Below, one piece after another: positions 46,615 to 56,182 of a DNA stretch of 64,000 nucleotides. How positions within the stretch are numbered: position 1 is the first letter of the stretch; each line of letters begins with the position of its first letter. This stretch comes from DATKFM01 sp963810485 (GTDB taxonomy: Bacteria; Pseudomonadota; Alphaproteobacteria; Dongiales; Dongiaceae): the NCBI GenBank assembly GCA_963810485.1, contig CAWENQ010000008.1, positions 300,116 to 364,115 on the forward strand, given 5' to 3'. Position numbers and translations under genes: made by a program. The notes below the pieces were generated by a model. The model was not told the DNA's origin and made no database searches. It saw only the letters and a program-made list of their open reading frames with translations.

Positions 46615-47340
46615 ATGATCAATCGCTTAGCAACTCCCAGAGCTGGTGTTTTATGGTTAACAATTGCGCTCATCGGCGCATTGGATGCCGGAGCGGCGCA
46701 GCCAAATCCAGACCAGACCCAGTTGGTGCAGGCATCTGCAGAAGATGCCGTTTGGGTGGCTACCCTGGCGCAGGTACAGGAGGTGCAGCGGCGGCTCGAG
46801 GACCTCGGTTTTGATCCAGGCGGGGCGGACGGAAAAATAGGTCCACGCACCATAGCGGCAATCCGGAAGTACCAGCAATCGTTAGAGATTGAGGCCGATG
46901 GCAAGCTGACCGAAGACCTCTATCGACGCTTAACTGCCCCGCCGGATGCGGTTCCGACCGTAACGCCGACACTTACCGAGCCAATCGAGCCGGCTGACGA
47001 ACCACAGCAATCAGCCGATTGTCCGCTAGCAGCGGGTCGATGGCTCTTTGAAGACCAACAGGGAAGCAGCTTTGAATTGACGCTGGACGCGGCCGGGCGA
47101 GTGACCGGCACGGCTTATCCGCGACACTGGCACTGGGCCGCGGAAGATTCGTCTATCGAGATTGACTACGACAACGGCATGGGTCTAACCGTGGCGCGTC
47201 GCGGTCGATTGGAACAAGCGGATTCACTCAAGGGCGATGCGACGGATTCCCGTGGACGAAACTGGACATGGACAGCAAAGCGGCTTGACATTCCGGCCGG
47301 TACGACCGGCATCGTCTGTCCGCCGGTCACTGCACCTTGA
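46615..47340 (+). CDS. secreted peptidoglycan-binding-domain protein
   Basis: A 241-residue exported protein. A signal peptide (LWLTIALIGALDAGAA) precedes a typical peptidoglycan-binding type 1 motif: EVQRRLEDLGFDPGGADGKI then GPRTIAAIRKYQQS. The second half (PLAAGRWLFEDQQGSSFELTL onward) is a lipocalin-like strand-rich domain that I do not recognise. The domain pairing is seen in several alphaproteobacterial cell-wall proteins. It lies next to the EPS export genes but is read opposite to them, so a link is only suggested. Confidence 0.75.
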   Translation: MINRLATPRAGVLWLTIALIGALDAGAAQPNPDQTQLVQASAEDAVWVATLAQVQEVQRRLEDLGFDPGGADGKIGPRTIAAIRKYQQSLEIEADGKLTEDLYRRLTAPPDAVPTVTPTLTEPIEPADEPQQSADCPLAAGRWLFEDQQGSSFELTLDAAGRVTGTAYPRHWHWAAEDSSIEIDYDNGMGLTVARRGRLEQADSLKGDATDSRGRNWTWTAKRLDIPAGTTGIVCPPVTAP

Positions 47341-47390
47341 GCATGCGACGCGCCGGTGTTCCGCTTGCGGCCCGCCCCCGTGCATTGGGA

Positions 47391-48402
47391 TCAGGCTACC
47401 CACTCGCGGCCGTCCTGACGCGCTTTCATCTGATCGTGGATCCAGCGATATGTCTTTTCCAGTCCGTCTTCGAGCCGTACGGATGGTTCCCAGCCCATCA
47501 GTTTCTTGATCATCGTGTTGTCTGAGTTGCGGCCACGCACACCTTTGGGCGCATCCAGCTTGTAGTGACGCTTCAGTTTGATGCCCGCTATCGCCTCGGC
47601 GATATCAACGAGCTGATTAATGGTCACGAGTTGGGAGGACCCGAGATTGATCGGTTCGATGATCTCCGAGTCCAAAATTGCTCGCGTGCCATGCACACAG
47701 TCATCGATGTACATGAAGCTCCGCGTCTGCTCCCCATCGCCCCAAATCTCGATATCATGCCGGCCAGTTAGTTTTGCATCAATCACCTTGCGGCAGATTG
47801 CGGCGGGCGCCTTTTCCCGGCCCCCCGCCCAGGTGCCATAGGGGCCATAAACATTGTGGTATCGGGCGACCCGTGTCGCGATGCCGAAGTCTTCCCTGAA
47901 ATGGCGACACATGCGCTCAGAGAACAACTTTCTCCCAGCCATAGCCGTCCTCTGCCATCGCGGGGTAGGCGTCCTCTTCGCGCAGCGCGGTGACCTTGGA
48001 ATCTGTCTGTTTTTCTGCGTTATAGACACATGCGGAGGAGGAGAAGAAAAAGCGCTTCACCTTCATCTCACGCGCTGCCAGCAATAGATGGGTGTTAATC
48101 AGAACAGACAGCATGCATTCGGCTTTGTGGGTTTCGATAAAACCCATCCCACCCATATCGGCGGCAAGATTGAATACGACTTCCACTCCCTTGATGGCCT
48201 GGCGACAAGCATCTGAACCCCGCAAATCGACAACAAGGTTCTCCGCATCAGGGAACACCTGATACCAGTTATCTAAAGGCTTGGTGTCCACGGCGCGGAC
48301 ACTCTTGAAACCATCGCGGAGCATACTTCCTACAAGCCAGCCGCCAATAAACCCGCCTGCCCCGGCAACCAACACCGGCATCGACCTATTCGCTGTCATC
48401 AT
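47391..48402 (-). CDS. GDP-mannose 3,5-epimerase (GME-type), one frameshift
   Basis: About 337 residues after removing an extra A from the run at 47929-47931. It is an extended SDR with VLVAGAGGFIGGWLV, FNLAADMGGMGFIETH, SSSACVYNAEKQ, and a Tyr-x3-Lys catalytic pair in YGWEK. The segment ARYHNVYGPYGTWAGGREKAPAAICRK is nearly the plant GDP-mannose 3',5'-epimerase signature. It should convert GDP-D-mannose to GDP-L-galactose or GDP-L-gulose. With ManC upstream making GDP-mannose, this suggests an L-sugar in the exopolysaccharide. The frameshift is homopolymer-type and probably a sequence error. Confidence 0.85.
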
Positions 48403-48616
48403 TCGCCTCTCCGGTTCGCGACCGAGCGTGTTACACGATCGATGGCCGAATCTGTTGGAAGGACGGTTCAGTCGGGTTACCGACTATCCCAGCACGATTT
48501 ACTATCCGTGCGAGCGCATCGATCGTTCCAGAATAGCAGCTTCGGCCACTTCCCTCTAGCAATCTTAAACTGTACTATCGCCGGCGATTGGTGTCAGGAG
48601 CATCCGGAGCATAGCC

Positions 48617-49396
48617 GTGGCCCAAAGTCGCCCCGCCATTACCCGCACGAATGTGCTGGGCGTGGGCGTGAGTGCCGTCAATATACCAATGACAATCGCC
48701 GAGATCGACCGCCTCATACGGGCAGGCGAACGCTCCTTCGTATGCGTCAGCGGTGCCCATGGCATCATGGAATGCCAGCGCGATGAGAGACTTCGGGAGA
48801 TACACAACCGGGCCGGGTTGGTGACGCCCGACGGCATGCCGTTGGTCTGGATCTCGCGCTGGCGAGGGGCAAAGCACGTTTCCCGGGTCTACGGCCCCGA
48901 TCTGATGCTTGCTTTATGTGAGCACACCGCCGCTACGGGCCATCGACACTATTTTTATGGCGGCGCAGACGGCGTTCCCGAGCAATTGGCACAGCGCCTA
49001 TCAGCGCGCTTTCCGAACCTTGCCGTTGCTGGAACCCATTCACCTCCATTTCGTCAGCTGACCGAGGAGGAGGATCGTTCGGTCATTCGCGGGATCAATG
49101 GGACCAGGCCGGACATAGTTTGGGTTGGGCTAAGCACACCAAAGCAGGAACGATGGATGGCGGCACACCGAGAGGTGCTTGATGCAGCGGTTCTGATAGG
49201 TGTCGGAGCAGCCTTCGATTTCCATGCGGGCATAAAACACCAAGCGCCGCTGTGGATACAGCGTAGCGGCCTGGAGTGGCTGTTTCGGCTGTTGAGCGAA
49301 CCTCGCCGACTCTGGCGCCGCTACACCTACATTGTGCCAATGTTCTCGGTGCTTGTTATGCTAGAAACAATCGGTGTGCGGCGGCGACCGCTTTGA
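48617..49396 (+). CDS. WecG/TagA/CpsF family glycosyltransferase (GT26)
   Basis: A 259-residue protein starting at GTG with GGAGCAT upstream. Family features are VCVSGAHGIMECQRDERLR, NRAGLVTPDGMPLVWISR, YFYGGADGVPEQLAQ, WVGLSTPKQERWM and GVGAAFDFHAG, followed by a membrane-proximal basic/aromatic tail. It transfers a sugar such as ManNAcA or glucose to a lipid-linked intermediate in surface polysaccharide synthesis. It is divergent from the GME-type gene and converges on manC. Confidence 0.93.
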   Translation: MAQSRPAITRTNVLGVGVSAVNIPMTIAEIDRLIRAGERSFVCVSGAHGIMECQRDERLREIHNRAGLVTPDGMPLVWISRWRGAKHVSRVYGPDLMLALCEHTAATGHRHYFYGGADGVPEQLAQRLSARFPNLAVAGTHSPPFRQLTEEEDRSVIRGINGTRPDIVWVGLSTPKQERWMAAHREVLDAAVLIGVGAAFDFHAGIKHQAPLWIQRSGLEWLFRLLSEPRRLWRRYTYIVPMFSVLVMLETIGVRRRPL

Positions 49397-49527
49397 TATC
49401 CGTTTGCTGAAAGCAGAACAGCAAGACGTCACCCAGTGCATGATCTGCTTGTTCACGGAAACAGGTGACAGGTTACTGACCGGTCGGGAAGAAACCACCG
49501 GACTGCTTCCGCAATCGGTGCAGCCCA

Positions 49528-50964
49528 TTACTGCCGCCCATATGAGTCGCTGAAGCGAACGATATCGTCCTCTCCAAGATAGGCGCCGCACTGAACCTCG
49601 ACGAGATGCAGGGGCGACTTTCCGGGATTTTCAAGACGATGCACCACGCCAAGGGGAATATGGGTTGACTCGTTTTCTGAGAGTACGAAGGTTTCTTCTC
49701 CGCGGGTCACGAGAGCCTTACCGCGCACAACGATCCAATGCTCGGCCCGATGGTGATGCTTCTGCAGTGAAAGTTTGGCGCCTGGGTTTACCACAAGCCG
49801 CTTGACCTGAAAACCATCATCCATATCGGTGACGTGGAAACTGCCCCAGGGTCTGTGGACAAGGCGGTGGGTGCTTCCTTCCGGCCGCTTTTCCGCTATG
49901 AGCCGCTCGACGATTCGCTTGACCTCTTGTCCGCGGTCGCACGGCACGACTAGCACCGCATCTGCCGTTGCTACAATGATAGTGTCAGCCATACCCAACG
50001 TTGCAATTAGCGGCCCTTCGGACCGGACGTAACAATTCCGAGTGCTCTCGGTAACTACATCGCCTTGCTCCACATTTCCGTCATGATTCCTCGTGCTGAT
50101 TTTCCAAAGCTCGGACCATGAGCCAACGTCGCTCCAGCCTATATCGACCGGTACGACCGCGCCCCGCGAAGTCACCTCCATTACGGCGTGATCGATCGAA
50201 AGGTTTGGACAAGCAGCGAATGCGTCCGCGTCCATCATATAGAACTCGAGCTCACTCCGCCCACCGGCAACTGCAGCGGCACAAGCCTGCGTGATTGCGG
50301 GCTGCAGCTGGTTGAGTTCCTCGAGATACGTTGACGCCCGGAACATGAACATACCGCTGTTCCACAAGCATGCATCACCTGCAAGCAAACGCTCAGCGGT
50401 ACCGCGATCCGGCTTTTCGATGAACTGCGCAATCCTGTAGCTACCGGGTGTGCCGTCAATCGGCGGTCCCTTTCTGATGTAACCGTAGCCTGTCTCCGGG
50501 GCCGTCGGCTTGATTCCGAAAGTCGTCAAAGCGCCCGTCATTGCAGCGCGTGCGGCGATTTCGATGGCGTCGTTGAACGCCTCATAGTCCCTGATCACGT
50601 GATCCGACGGTAGAACGAGAAGCAGCGCGTCGGGATCGTGGTTCACCAATGTCATTGCGGCAATTGCAACAGCCGGCGCCGTGCCCCGGCCAACCGGTTC
50701 AAGCAGGATCTGTCGCGCAGTCACGGCTATCTGGCGCAGCTGTTCGGCGACAAGGTAGCGATGTTCTTTGTTGCATATGACAATCGGCGGATTGAAACGG
50801 CTCCGGTCACCAAGCCTCGCAACCGTGTCTTGAATCATCGAGCGATCCGACACCAGTTGCAGGAACTGCTTTGGAAGCATCGTGCGTGAGAGCGGCCATA
50901 GCCTTGTTCCACTGCCGCCACAGAGCAAAACTGGGTAAATTTTTTGGTGCGCTGCGTCAGCCAT
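49528..50964 (-). CDS. manC: mannose-1-phosphate guanylyltransferase/mannose-6-phosphate isomerase
   Basis: A 478-residue bifunctional enzyme of the ManC/AlgA/XanB type. The N-terminal pyrophosphorylase domain has LLCGGSGTRLWPLSRTMLPK and LLVLPSDHVI. The C-terminal cupin isomerase domain has HHHRAEHWIVVRGKA and ENESTHIPLGVVHRLENPG. It makes GDP-mannose from fructose-6-phosphate-derived mannose. It supplies the GME-type epimerase and mannosyltransferases of the cluster. It is a monocistronic minus-strand gene between wecG-type and galE. Confidence 0.94.
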   Translation of the reverse strand: MADAAHQKIYPVLLCGGSGTRLWPLSRTMLPKQFLQLVSDRSMIQDTVARLGDRSRFNPPIVICNKEHRYLVAEQLRQIAVTARQILLEPVGRGTAPAVAIAAMTLVNHDPDALLLVLPSDHVIRDYEAFNDAIEIAARAAMTGALTTFGIKPTAPETGYGYIRKGPPIDGTPGSYRIAQFIEKPDRGTAERLLAGDACLWNSGMFMFRASTYLEELNQLQPAITQACAAAVAGGRSELEFYMMDADAFAACPNLSIDHAVMEVTSRGAVVPVDIGWSDVGSWSELWKISTRNHDGNVEQGDVVTESTRNCYVRSEGPLIATLGMADTIIVATADAVLVVPCDRGQEVKRIVERLIAEKRPEGSTHRLVHRPWGSFHVTDMDDGFQVKRLVVNPGAKLSLQKHHHRAEHWIVVRGKALVTRGEETFVLSENESTHIPLGVVHRLENPGKSPLHLVEVQCGAYLGEDDIVRFSDSYGRQ

Positions 50965-51139
50965 GCGGTATCTTTGTTGTTTGCGCCTTTGCTTTTGAAA
51001 TGTACAAGTTTGCTATGCAAAAGGCGATGGCAATCTACCGTGGTTGGTTCGGGTGCCTCTATCGGTCGCGGATTGGAAGGATCCAAACTTCAGGCGGCTA
51101 GATTGCGTGGAATGGCTGCGAGACGGCCTGTAGGAAACG

Positions 51140-52133
51140 ATGGCGGATACAGTACTCGTAACGGGTGGCGCAGGATATATCGGCAGTCATGTTTGCAAAG
51201 CATTGAGCAAAGCCGGTTATACACCCGTATCCTATGACAATCTGTCGCGAGGGAATGCCTGGGCAGTCAAGTGGGGGCCGCTGGAGCGGGGAGATATCTG
51301 CGATGCCTCCCGCCTCAGTGAGGTCATGGCGAGGCATCAGCCAGTTGCGGTCATGCACTTCGCCGCCTATTGCTATGTTGGCGAATCCGTGGCGGAGCCG
51401 GCACTCTACTATGCAACCAATGTCGGCGGCACTCTCTCCTTGCTTGAAGTCATGCGGCGCTGCCATGTCAATAAAATCGTGCTTTCCAGTACTTGCGCCA
51501 CCTACGGTTTCCCCAGGGTAGTCCCGATTTCCGAGAGCCATCCACAGGAACCGACAAGTCCCTATGGTGCAAGCAAGCTCATGGTAGAACGCCTGCTAAG
51601 GGATTTTGGCACGGCGTACGGCCTCGCCTCGATCTCCTTGCGCTACTTCAATGCTGCCGGAGCCGATCCTGCAGGTGAGGTTGGCGAGGCCCATTCTCCG
51701 GAGACGCACCTCATTCCCTTGGCCCTCCATGCGGCGACAACAGGACGGGAGCCGCTGACGGTTTTCGGCAACGACTATCCGACGGCGGACGGCACCGCGA
51801 TCCGCGATTACGTCCATGTCACGGATCTTGCCAGCGCTCACCTGATGGCGCTGCAGCACTTGATGTCCGGCGGCGAGAGCCTGGCTCTCAATCTTGGCAC
51901 GGGGCAGGGGCACTCCGTACTTGAGGTGATTACTGCCGTGGAACGAATCTGCGGCCGGAAAGGTGCCGCTGTTATGCGGACCCAAGCGGCCGGGCAACTC
52001 GTCCGTGATGGTGGCCGATGCAACAAGAGCACGGGCAACGCTTGGCTGGCGCCCAGAGTTTCCGGAGCTCGAGGTAATGGTGCGTACGGCATGGCAATGG
52101 CAGAATCGCCTGATGGCGGAGGCGATCTGTTGA
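51140..52133 (+). CDS. galE: UDP-glucose 4-epimerase GalE, one frameshift
   Basis: About 330 residues after removing one A from the AAA run at 51959-51961. The product has VTGGAGYIGSHVCKAL, the SSTCATYG and SPYGASK (Tyr-x3-Lys) active-site motifs and ISLRYFNAAGADP. After correction it ends with a normal family tail (VADATRARATLGWRPEFPE then WQNRLMAEAIC). Read uncorrected, the frame runs straight into the flippase gene and makes a false 760-residue fusion. GalE interconverts UDP-glucose and UDP-galactose. TAGGAAAC is a good ribosome site. Confidence 0.9.
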
Positions 52134-52144
52134 GCGAACTGCCG

Positions 52145-53422
52145 ATGCGCGATCGCGTAACTGCGCTGCTGCGTAACGGCAAGTGGAGCAGATGGATCAG
52201 TCGAGGCACATGGACGCTCATCGACCGCGGTCTGTTTGCGCTCTCCAATTTCACTCTGAACATAGCGCTCGCGCGTTGGATGAGCGTTGAGGACTATGGT
52301 GCTTTTGCCCTCGCCTTCTCAATTTTCCTGATGATGAGCGCGGCATACTCCTCATTCTTGATCGGGCCACTGCTGGTGTTTGGATCCGGACGATACAACG
52401 ATCGGTTGGAAACATACTTAGGGTTGCTGATAAAGGGGCATATGGCCTTCTCAATTCCAATCTCGGTCTTTCTTGCATTGATAGGCGGAGGATTTCTACT
52501 ATGGCGAGCGCCCGAAGTGGGCGTTGTTTTCTTGGCGTTGGCGCTTACGGGGCCGTTCATCCTGCTATTGTGGCTTACACGTCGATCCTGTTATGTCCGC
52601 CTTCAGCCAAAGCGAGCGGCCGCAGGGGGCGCGGTTTACATGGCCCTCCTCATGGCCGGCACCTATCTGCTTCGCGAATTCGCGATCCTGTCCCCGGCCA
52701 CAGCACTCTTGCTTATGGCGCTCGCCAGTCTCGTTGTGGCGATTTGGCTCGCTATTCGGCAACAGGCCAGGCTTTTTGATGAAAGCCTGCGGGGCGCTTT
52801 TGCAAGGGAGATTGCCCTTGAGCACTGGCGCTACGGTCGATGGACATTTCCATCTCATTTTCTCGCTGACGCAAAGACAAACCTGCTCTTTCTAGTTCTG
52901 CCCATTTGGGGCGGTCTTGAGGCCATCGCTGCCCTGCGAGCAATGATAAATTTAATCATGCCGATAAGCTTCATGCTCAACTCGCTGAGCATGATCACTG
53001 TCCCTGCCTTTGTTCGCGCTAGAATCAGTGGCACCTTGCATGAAAAGATCATGCTCGCCACCGGGTTCTTCTTGACCAGTTCACTTATCTATGGCGCGAC
53101 GTTGGTCGTGTTCGAGGATAGTATTGTCAAACTGCTCTATGCCGACCGATACGGGGGCTACAGCAATCTCATTTGGCTGTTGGCTCTCATGCCTGTTGTC
53201 AACTCCGTTGGCATGATATCCAGCTCTGTGCTGAACGCGATGGAACGACCCAAAGAAACTTTCTTGCCCGCCGTTATGGGTTTCGGCTGCGCCGCCACGT
53301 TCGGGCTCGGGATCACAGCGATTGCCGGCACATTGGGAGCCGCCATCGGCCTTCTTGTGTCGGCCTGTGTGACTTCGGCTTTGCTTGCATGGCGCCAGCG
53401 ATCGGCCGTTGGGCCTGCTTAA
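52145..53422 (+). CDS. Wzx-type polysaccharide flippase (oligosaccharide translocase family)
   Basis: A 425-residue polytopic protein with about twelve hydrophobic helices starting soon after MRDRVTALLRNGKWSRWISRG. The pattern LIDRGLFALSNFTLNIALARWM and LLYADRYGGYSNLIWLLALMP fits MATE/MOP-type flippases of O-antigen or EPS units. ATG 52145 lies 11 bases after the corrected galE stop; a TTG a few codons upstream is an alternative. Cut from the apparent galE fusion by the frameshift correction. It moves lipid-linked repeat units across the inner membrane. Confidence 0.85.
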   Translation: MRDRVTALLRNGKWSRWISRGTWTLIDRGLFALSNFTLNIALARWMSVEDYGAFALAFSIFLMMSAAYSSFLIGPLLVFGSGRYNDRLETYLGLLIKGHMAFSIPISVFLALIGGGFLLWRAPEVGVVFLALALTGPFILLLWLTRRSCYVRLQPKRAAAGGAVYMALLMAGTYLLREFAILSPATALLLMALASLVVAIWLAIRQQARLFDESLRGAFAREIALEHWRYGRWTFPSHFLADAKTNLLFLVLPIWGGLEAIAALRAMINLIMPISFMLNSLSMITVPAFVRARISGTLHEKIMLATGFFLTSSLIYGATLVVFEDSIVKLLYADRYGGYSNLIWLLALMPVVNSVGMISSSVLNAMERPKETFLPAVMGFGCAATFGLGITAIAGTLGAAIGLLVSACVTSALLAWRQRSAVGPA

Positions 53423-53438
53423 CGACATAAGTAGCAAG

Positions 53439-54566
53439 ATGCGCGTGATCCACATCGGCAACTACAAGCCGGACAGTCCGAATGGAGTCGACAAAACTAT
53501 CGTCGGATTGGTTCGGCATTTGCCGGCGCATGGCATCGATACCGAGGTATGGCATCCAACTCATCGGACTGAGACGGTTCGCGAGCGCAATGAGGATGGC
53601 ATCACCATTCGCGATATCCCTGTCCGCAGAATTGGAAAGGGGTTTTGCTTTCTTAGCAGGGAAGCCAAGCGGTTTGCTTCGGATCGCGCTTCATCGGTTG
53701 AAATTCTCCATTTCCACTCTGTCTTCATGCGCGAGAATCTGCAGCTTGCAAAGCTTGGGATCCCTTATGTCGTCACGCCGAATGGCGGCTATGACAAATT
53801 GGTTCTCAAGGGCCGCAATCGCTTGGGCAAAGCGATCTGGTTCAAGCTGTGGGAACGCTCCTATCTGCGGAAGGCGCGGATGATCCACGCAGTGAGCCTT
53901 CCCGAAAGGGAGGCTATTGCAAACCTGCAGCTGGACGTCCCGGTTCGCTACATCCCTAACGGGATCGACGATGAGATTTTCGACCGGAAGGCCGAAGCAC
54001 CATTGCGGCAGTCAGACCTGTTGTATCTCGGACGGTTGGCATTGGATCAAAAGGGACTTGATCTGCTTCTGAAGGGCTACGCCAAAGCACGGGCAAAAAT
54101 GCCCGAAATGCCCAGGCTGGTCATGGCGGGGCCCGATTTTCGGGGTGGCCGAGCCGAGTTGACAGCTATGGCGCGCTCATTAGACATTGCCGACAGAGTC
54201 GTCTTTGTTGGCCCAGTCTACGGCGAAGAGAAATGGCGCCTATTGTCGCAAGCTAAGCTCTTCATACATGTATCGCGTTGGGAGGGAATGCCATTCGCGC
54301 TGCTGGAGGCTATGGCCATTGGTCGGCCGGTCCTGATTACGCCGGGCACGAATTTGGCGGAAGAAGTGAGCGCGGCCGGTGCTGGTGTCATTGTGGATGG
54401 CAATATCGATGCGATTGCTGAAGGCCTTCGTAGGATTGCCGGTCTGAGTGACAAGAGCCTCGACGACATGGGGCTGTGTGCACGGCAATTGTCGAAGACG
54501 AAATTTAGCTGGCCGAAAGTTGTGGGCGAGCTTTGTTCAGAGTATCGCGCGATCGCTGCGCACTGA
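53439..54566 (+). CDS. GT4-family glycosyltransferase
   Basis: A 375-residue GT-B enzyme starting at MRVIHIGNYKPDSPNGVD. The C-terminal half has the family-typical YLGRLALDQKGLDLLLKGY, VVFVGPVYGEEKW, HVSRWEGMPFALLEAMAIG and the E-x7-E donor-site segment. Retaining mechanism and NDP-sugar use follow from the family. The start at 53439 lies 17 bases after the flippase stop. The sugar and acceptor are unknown. Confidence 0.92.
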   Translation: MRVIHIGNYKPDSPNGVDKTIVGLVRHLPAHGIDTEVWHPTHRTETVRERNEDGITIRDIPVRRIGKGFCFLSREAKRFASDRASSVEILHFHSVFMRENLQLAKLGIPYVVTPNGGYDKLVLKGRNRLGKAIWFKLWERSYLRKARMIHAVSLPEREAIANLQLDVPVRYIPNGIDDEIFDRKAEAPLRQSDLLYLGRLALDQKGLDLLLKGYAKARAKMPEMPRLVMAGPDFRGGRAELTAMARSLDIADRVVFVGPVYGEEKWRLLSQAKLFIHVSRWEGMPFALLEAMAIGRPVLITPGTNLAEEVSAAGAGVIVDGNIDAIAEGLRRIAGLSDKSLDDMGLCARQLSKTKFSWPKVVGELCSEYRAIAAH

Positions 54567-54611
54567 GCTCGAGGCAATCGGGGCGACGTATCTCACTGGA
54601 GGCGTATCGCG

Positions 54612-55553
54612 GTGACCGCGTCGGAGAGACTGAGGACAAATTTTTATGAACGATTCGCGCGGGCGGCTAACGACGCGACGGTCGGTTGGGCCGTGCTTAG
54701 CGGGATCGAGGGCTATCCTGCCCAAATCGGCCGGGATCTCGATGTCACCTGCCGCTCCCGGTCCGATGCCAATCTTTTGGGCAAGATCTTCGTTTCCTGC
54801 CTGCACGAGTGTAGGTTCCGCTGGATCGTGTTTCCCAGTCCAATTTGGGGCATGCGGATCATCGGAATCACAGAGAAATACGAAACGGTTGAGCTGCATA
54901 TCGTCTATCCAGTCCGCGTGGTCAGCGTAAGTCTCTCGCCCGACTGGCACAAGCTGGTTTACGAAGGCGGTCTATTTCCGACCGATCCACTGTTGCGCTA
55001 CTTCAAGCGTTGCATGATCCCGGCATTGATCGGAGGCGAACCTTGGCGCATCAAATGTTCGCAAGTGCGCCAGCCTGCCCAGCTGCCGTGGTGGATGCGT
55101 CGTACAGCACTGCAGATAGCGGGCGGTCGCGATCTCGCTTGGAATGACCGGCTCGCGCTGTTCTCCGCATTCTTTGTCAGCCATCCGGCGAGCTTTCTGT
55201 TGAACTCCTGGTGGTGGCTCAGACGGAGGAACATCCGGCGCCAGTATCCCGCGGCGCCCGTCTACCAGCTCGATGGAATGATGGATCCCGAGAGTTTCCT
55301 TTCCTTGGCCAAGCGCTCCCTTAGCGAGGTGTTCACGGGATTTGCCTGTGTTGATGATGACGATCCCAGGCGCGTAATGGCATTGCAGGCAGTCCAGCGT
55401 CTTGTCTACTTAACCAAGAAAAGGAGTGACATCTCTGAAGTGCAGGCATTGCCTGTGGATGTGTGCGATGAAGCTAAGCTACTCGACTTCATTGTTGAGA
55501 GTTTCTCCGATTTCAACGAGAGATGGCGTCCACAAGCGCACTCCCCGCAATGA
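54612..55553 (+). CDS. EPS-cluster protein of unknown function, possible nucleotidyltransferase-like
   Basis: A 313-residue protein from GTG 54612 with GGAGG upstream. I do not recognise a firm family. The N-terminal part (VGWAVLSGIEGYPAQIGRDLDVTC) has a Gly-x-Asp-x-Asp pattern that resembles the metal site of nucleotidyltransferase-fold proteins, and the second half is helical and basic. It overlaps the next gene, a thymidylate-kinase-like protein, by 31 bases, so the two probably act together. Such pairs occur in several surface-polysaccharide loci but the role is undefined. Confidence 0.55.
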   Translation: MTASERLRTNFYERFARAANDATVGWAVLSGIEGYPAQIGRDLDVTCRSRSDANLLGKIFVSCLHECRFRWIVFPSPIWGMRIIGITEKYETVELHIVYPVRVVSVSLSPDWHKLVYEGGLFPTDPLLRYFKRCMIPALIGGEPWRIKCSQVRQPAQLPWWMRRTALQIAGGRDLAWNDRLALFSAFFVSHPASFLLNSWWWLRRRNIRRQYPAAPVYQLDGMMDPESFLSLAKRSLSEVFTGFACVDDDDPRRVMALQAVQRLVYLTKKRSDISEVQALPVDVCDEAKLLDFIVESFSDFNERWRPQAHSPQ

Positions 55554-56179
55554 TCGTTGTGATTCTTGGGCCAGATGGAACCGGCAAAAGCAGCGTGATC
55601 GACCGCCTGCAGAGTGGACTCGCTGATGCATTCTCCCAGATCCGGGTCTTTCATTTGCGGCCTAGACTTGGCCTAGGCACAGCGCGAATCGGACCGCCGG
55701 TCGTCAACCCGCATAGTTCCCACGCTCGGCACCCAATTTTGTCAGCCGTCAAGCTGCTGTACCTGCTTGGTGACTACAGCACGGTCTATCTTTGGAAGTG
55801 GTCGTTGCGCTTGCGGCGGCAGTCCACGCTGATCATTTTTGATCGCTATTACCACGACATACTGGTCGATCCAAAACGCTATCGCTATGGGGCACCGATT
55901 TGGCTCGCACGCCAAATTGGTCATCTGGTGCCTAACCCTGATTTGTGGATCCTCCTTGACGCATCACCAGAGCTGATCCGCAGTCGAAAGCAGGAAGTGA
56001 CGTTCGAAGAGATTGTAAGGCAGTGCGAGCAGTATCGCGAGTTGGTTAGCCGCTTTCGGAATGCAGTGATTGTTGACGCGTCGCAAAGCTTGGAGGAAGT
56101 GGTGCAGACGGTGAAGCAATTAATATTGGAGTACGATTCCAAGGTGAGCCATCGCCGAGACATTTCCCGCTCAACTTAA
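55523..56179 (+). CDS. thymidylate-kinase-like P-loop kinase
   Basis: A 218-residue P-loop protein with Walker A GPDGTGKSS and a lid-like DRYYHDI segment (the DRY/H-type thymidylate-kinase region), then LWILLDASPELIRSRK. It is related to thymidylate kinase but is not the housekeeping Tmk. The full gene carries an extra N-terminal stretch and overlaps the preceding gene. In a polysaccharide cluster it may phosphorylate a sugar, lipid or sugar-nucleotide precursor. Start 55523 is kept because the second possible ATG (55550) has no ribosome site. Confidence 0.75.
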   Translation: MASTSALPAMIVVILGPDGTGKSSVIDRLQSGLADAFSQIRVFHLRPRLGLGTARIGPPVVNPHSSHARHPILSAVKLLYLLGDYSTVYLWKWSLRLRRQSTLIIFDRYYHDILVDPKRYRYGAPIWLARQIGHLVPNPDLWILLDASPELIRSRKQEVTFEEIVRQCEQYRELVSRFRNAVIVDASQSLEEVVQTVKQLILEYDSKVSHRRDISRST

Positions 56180-56182
56180 CGC

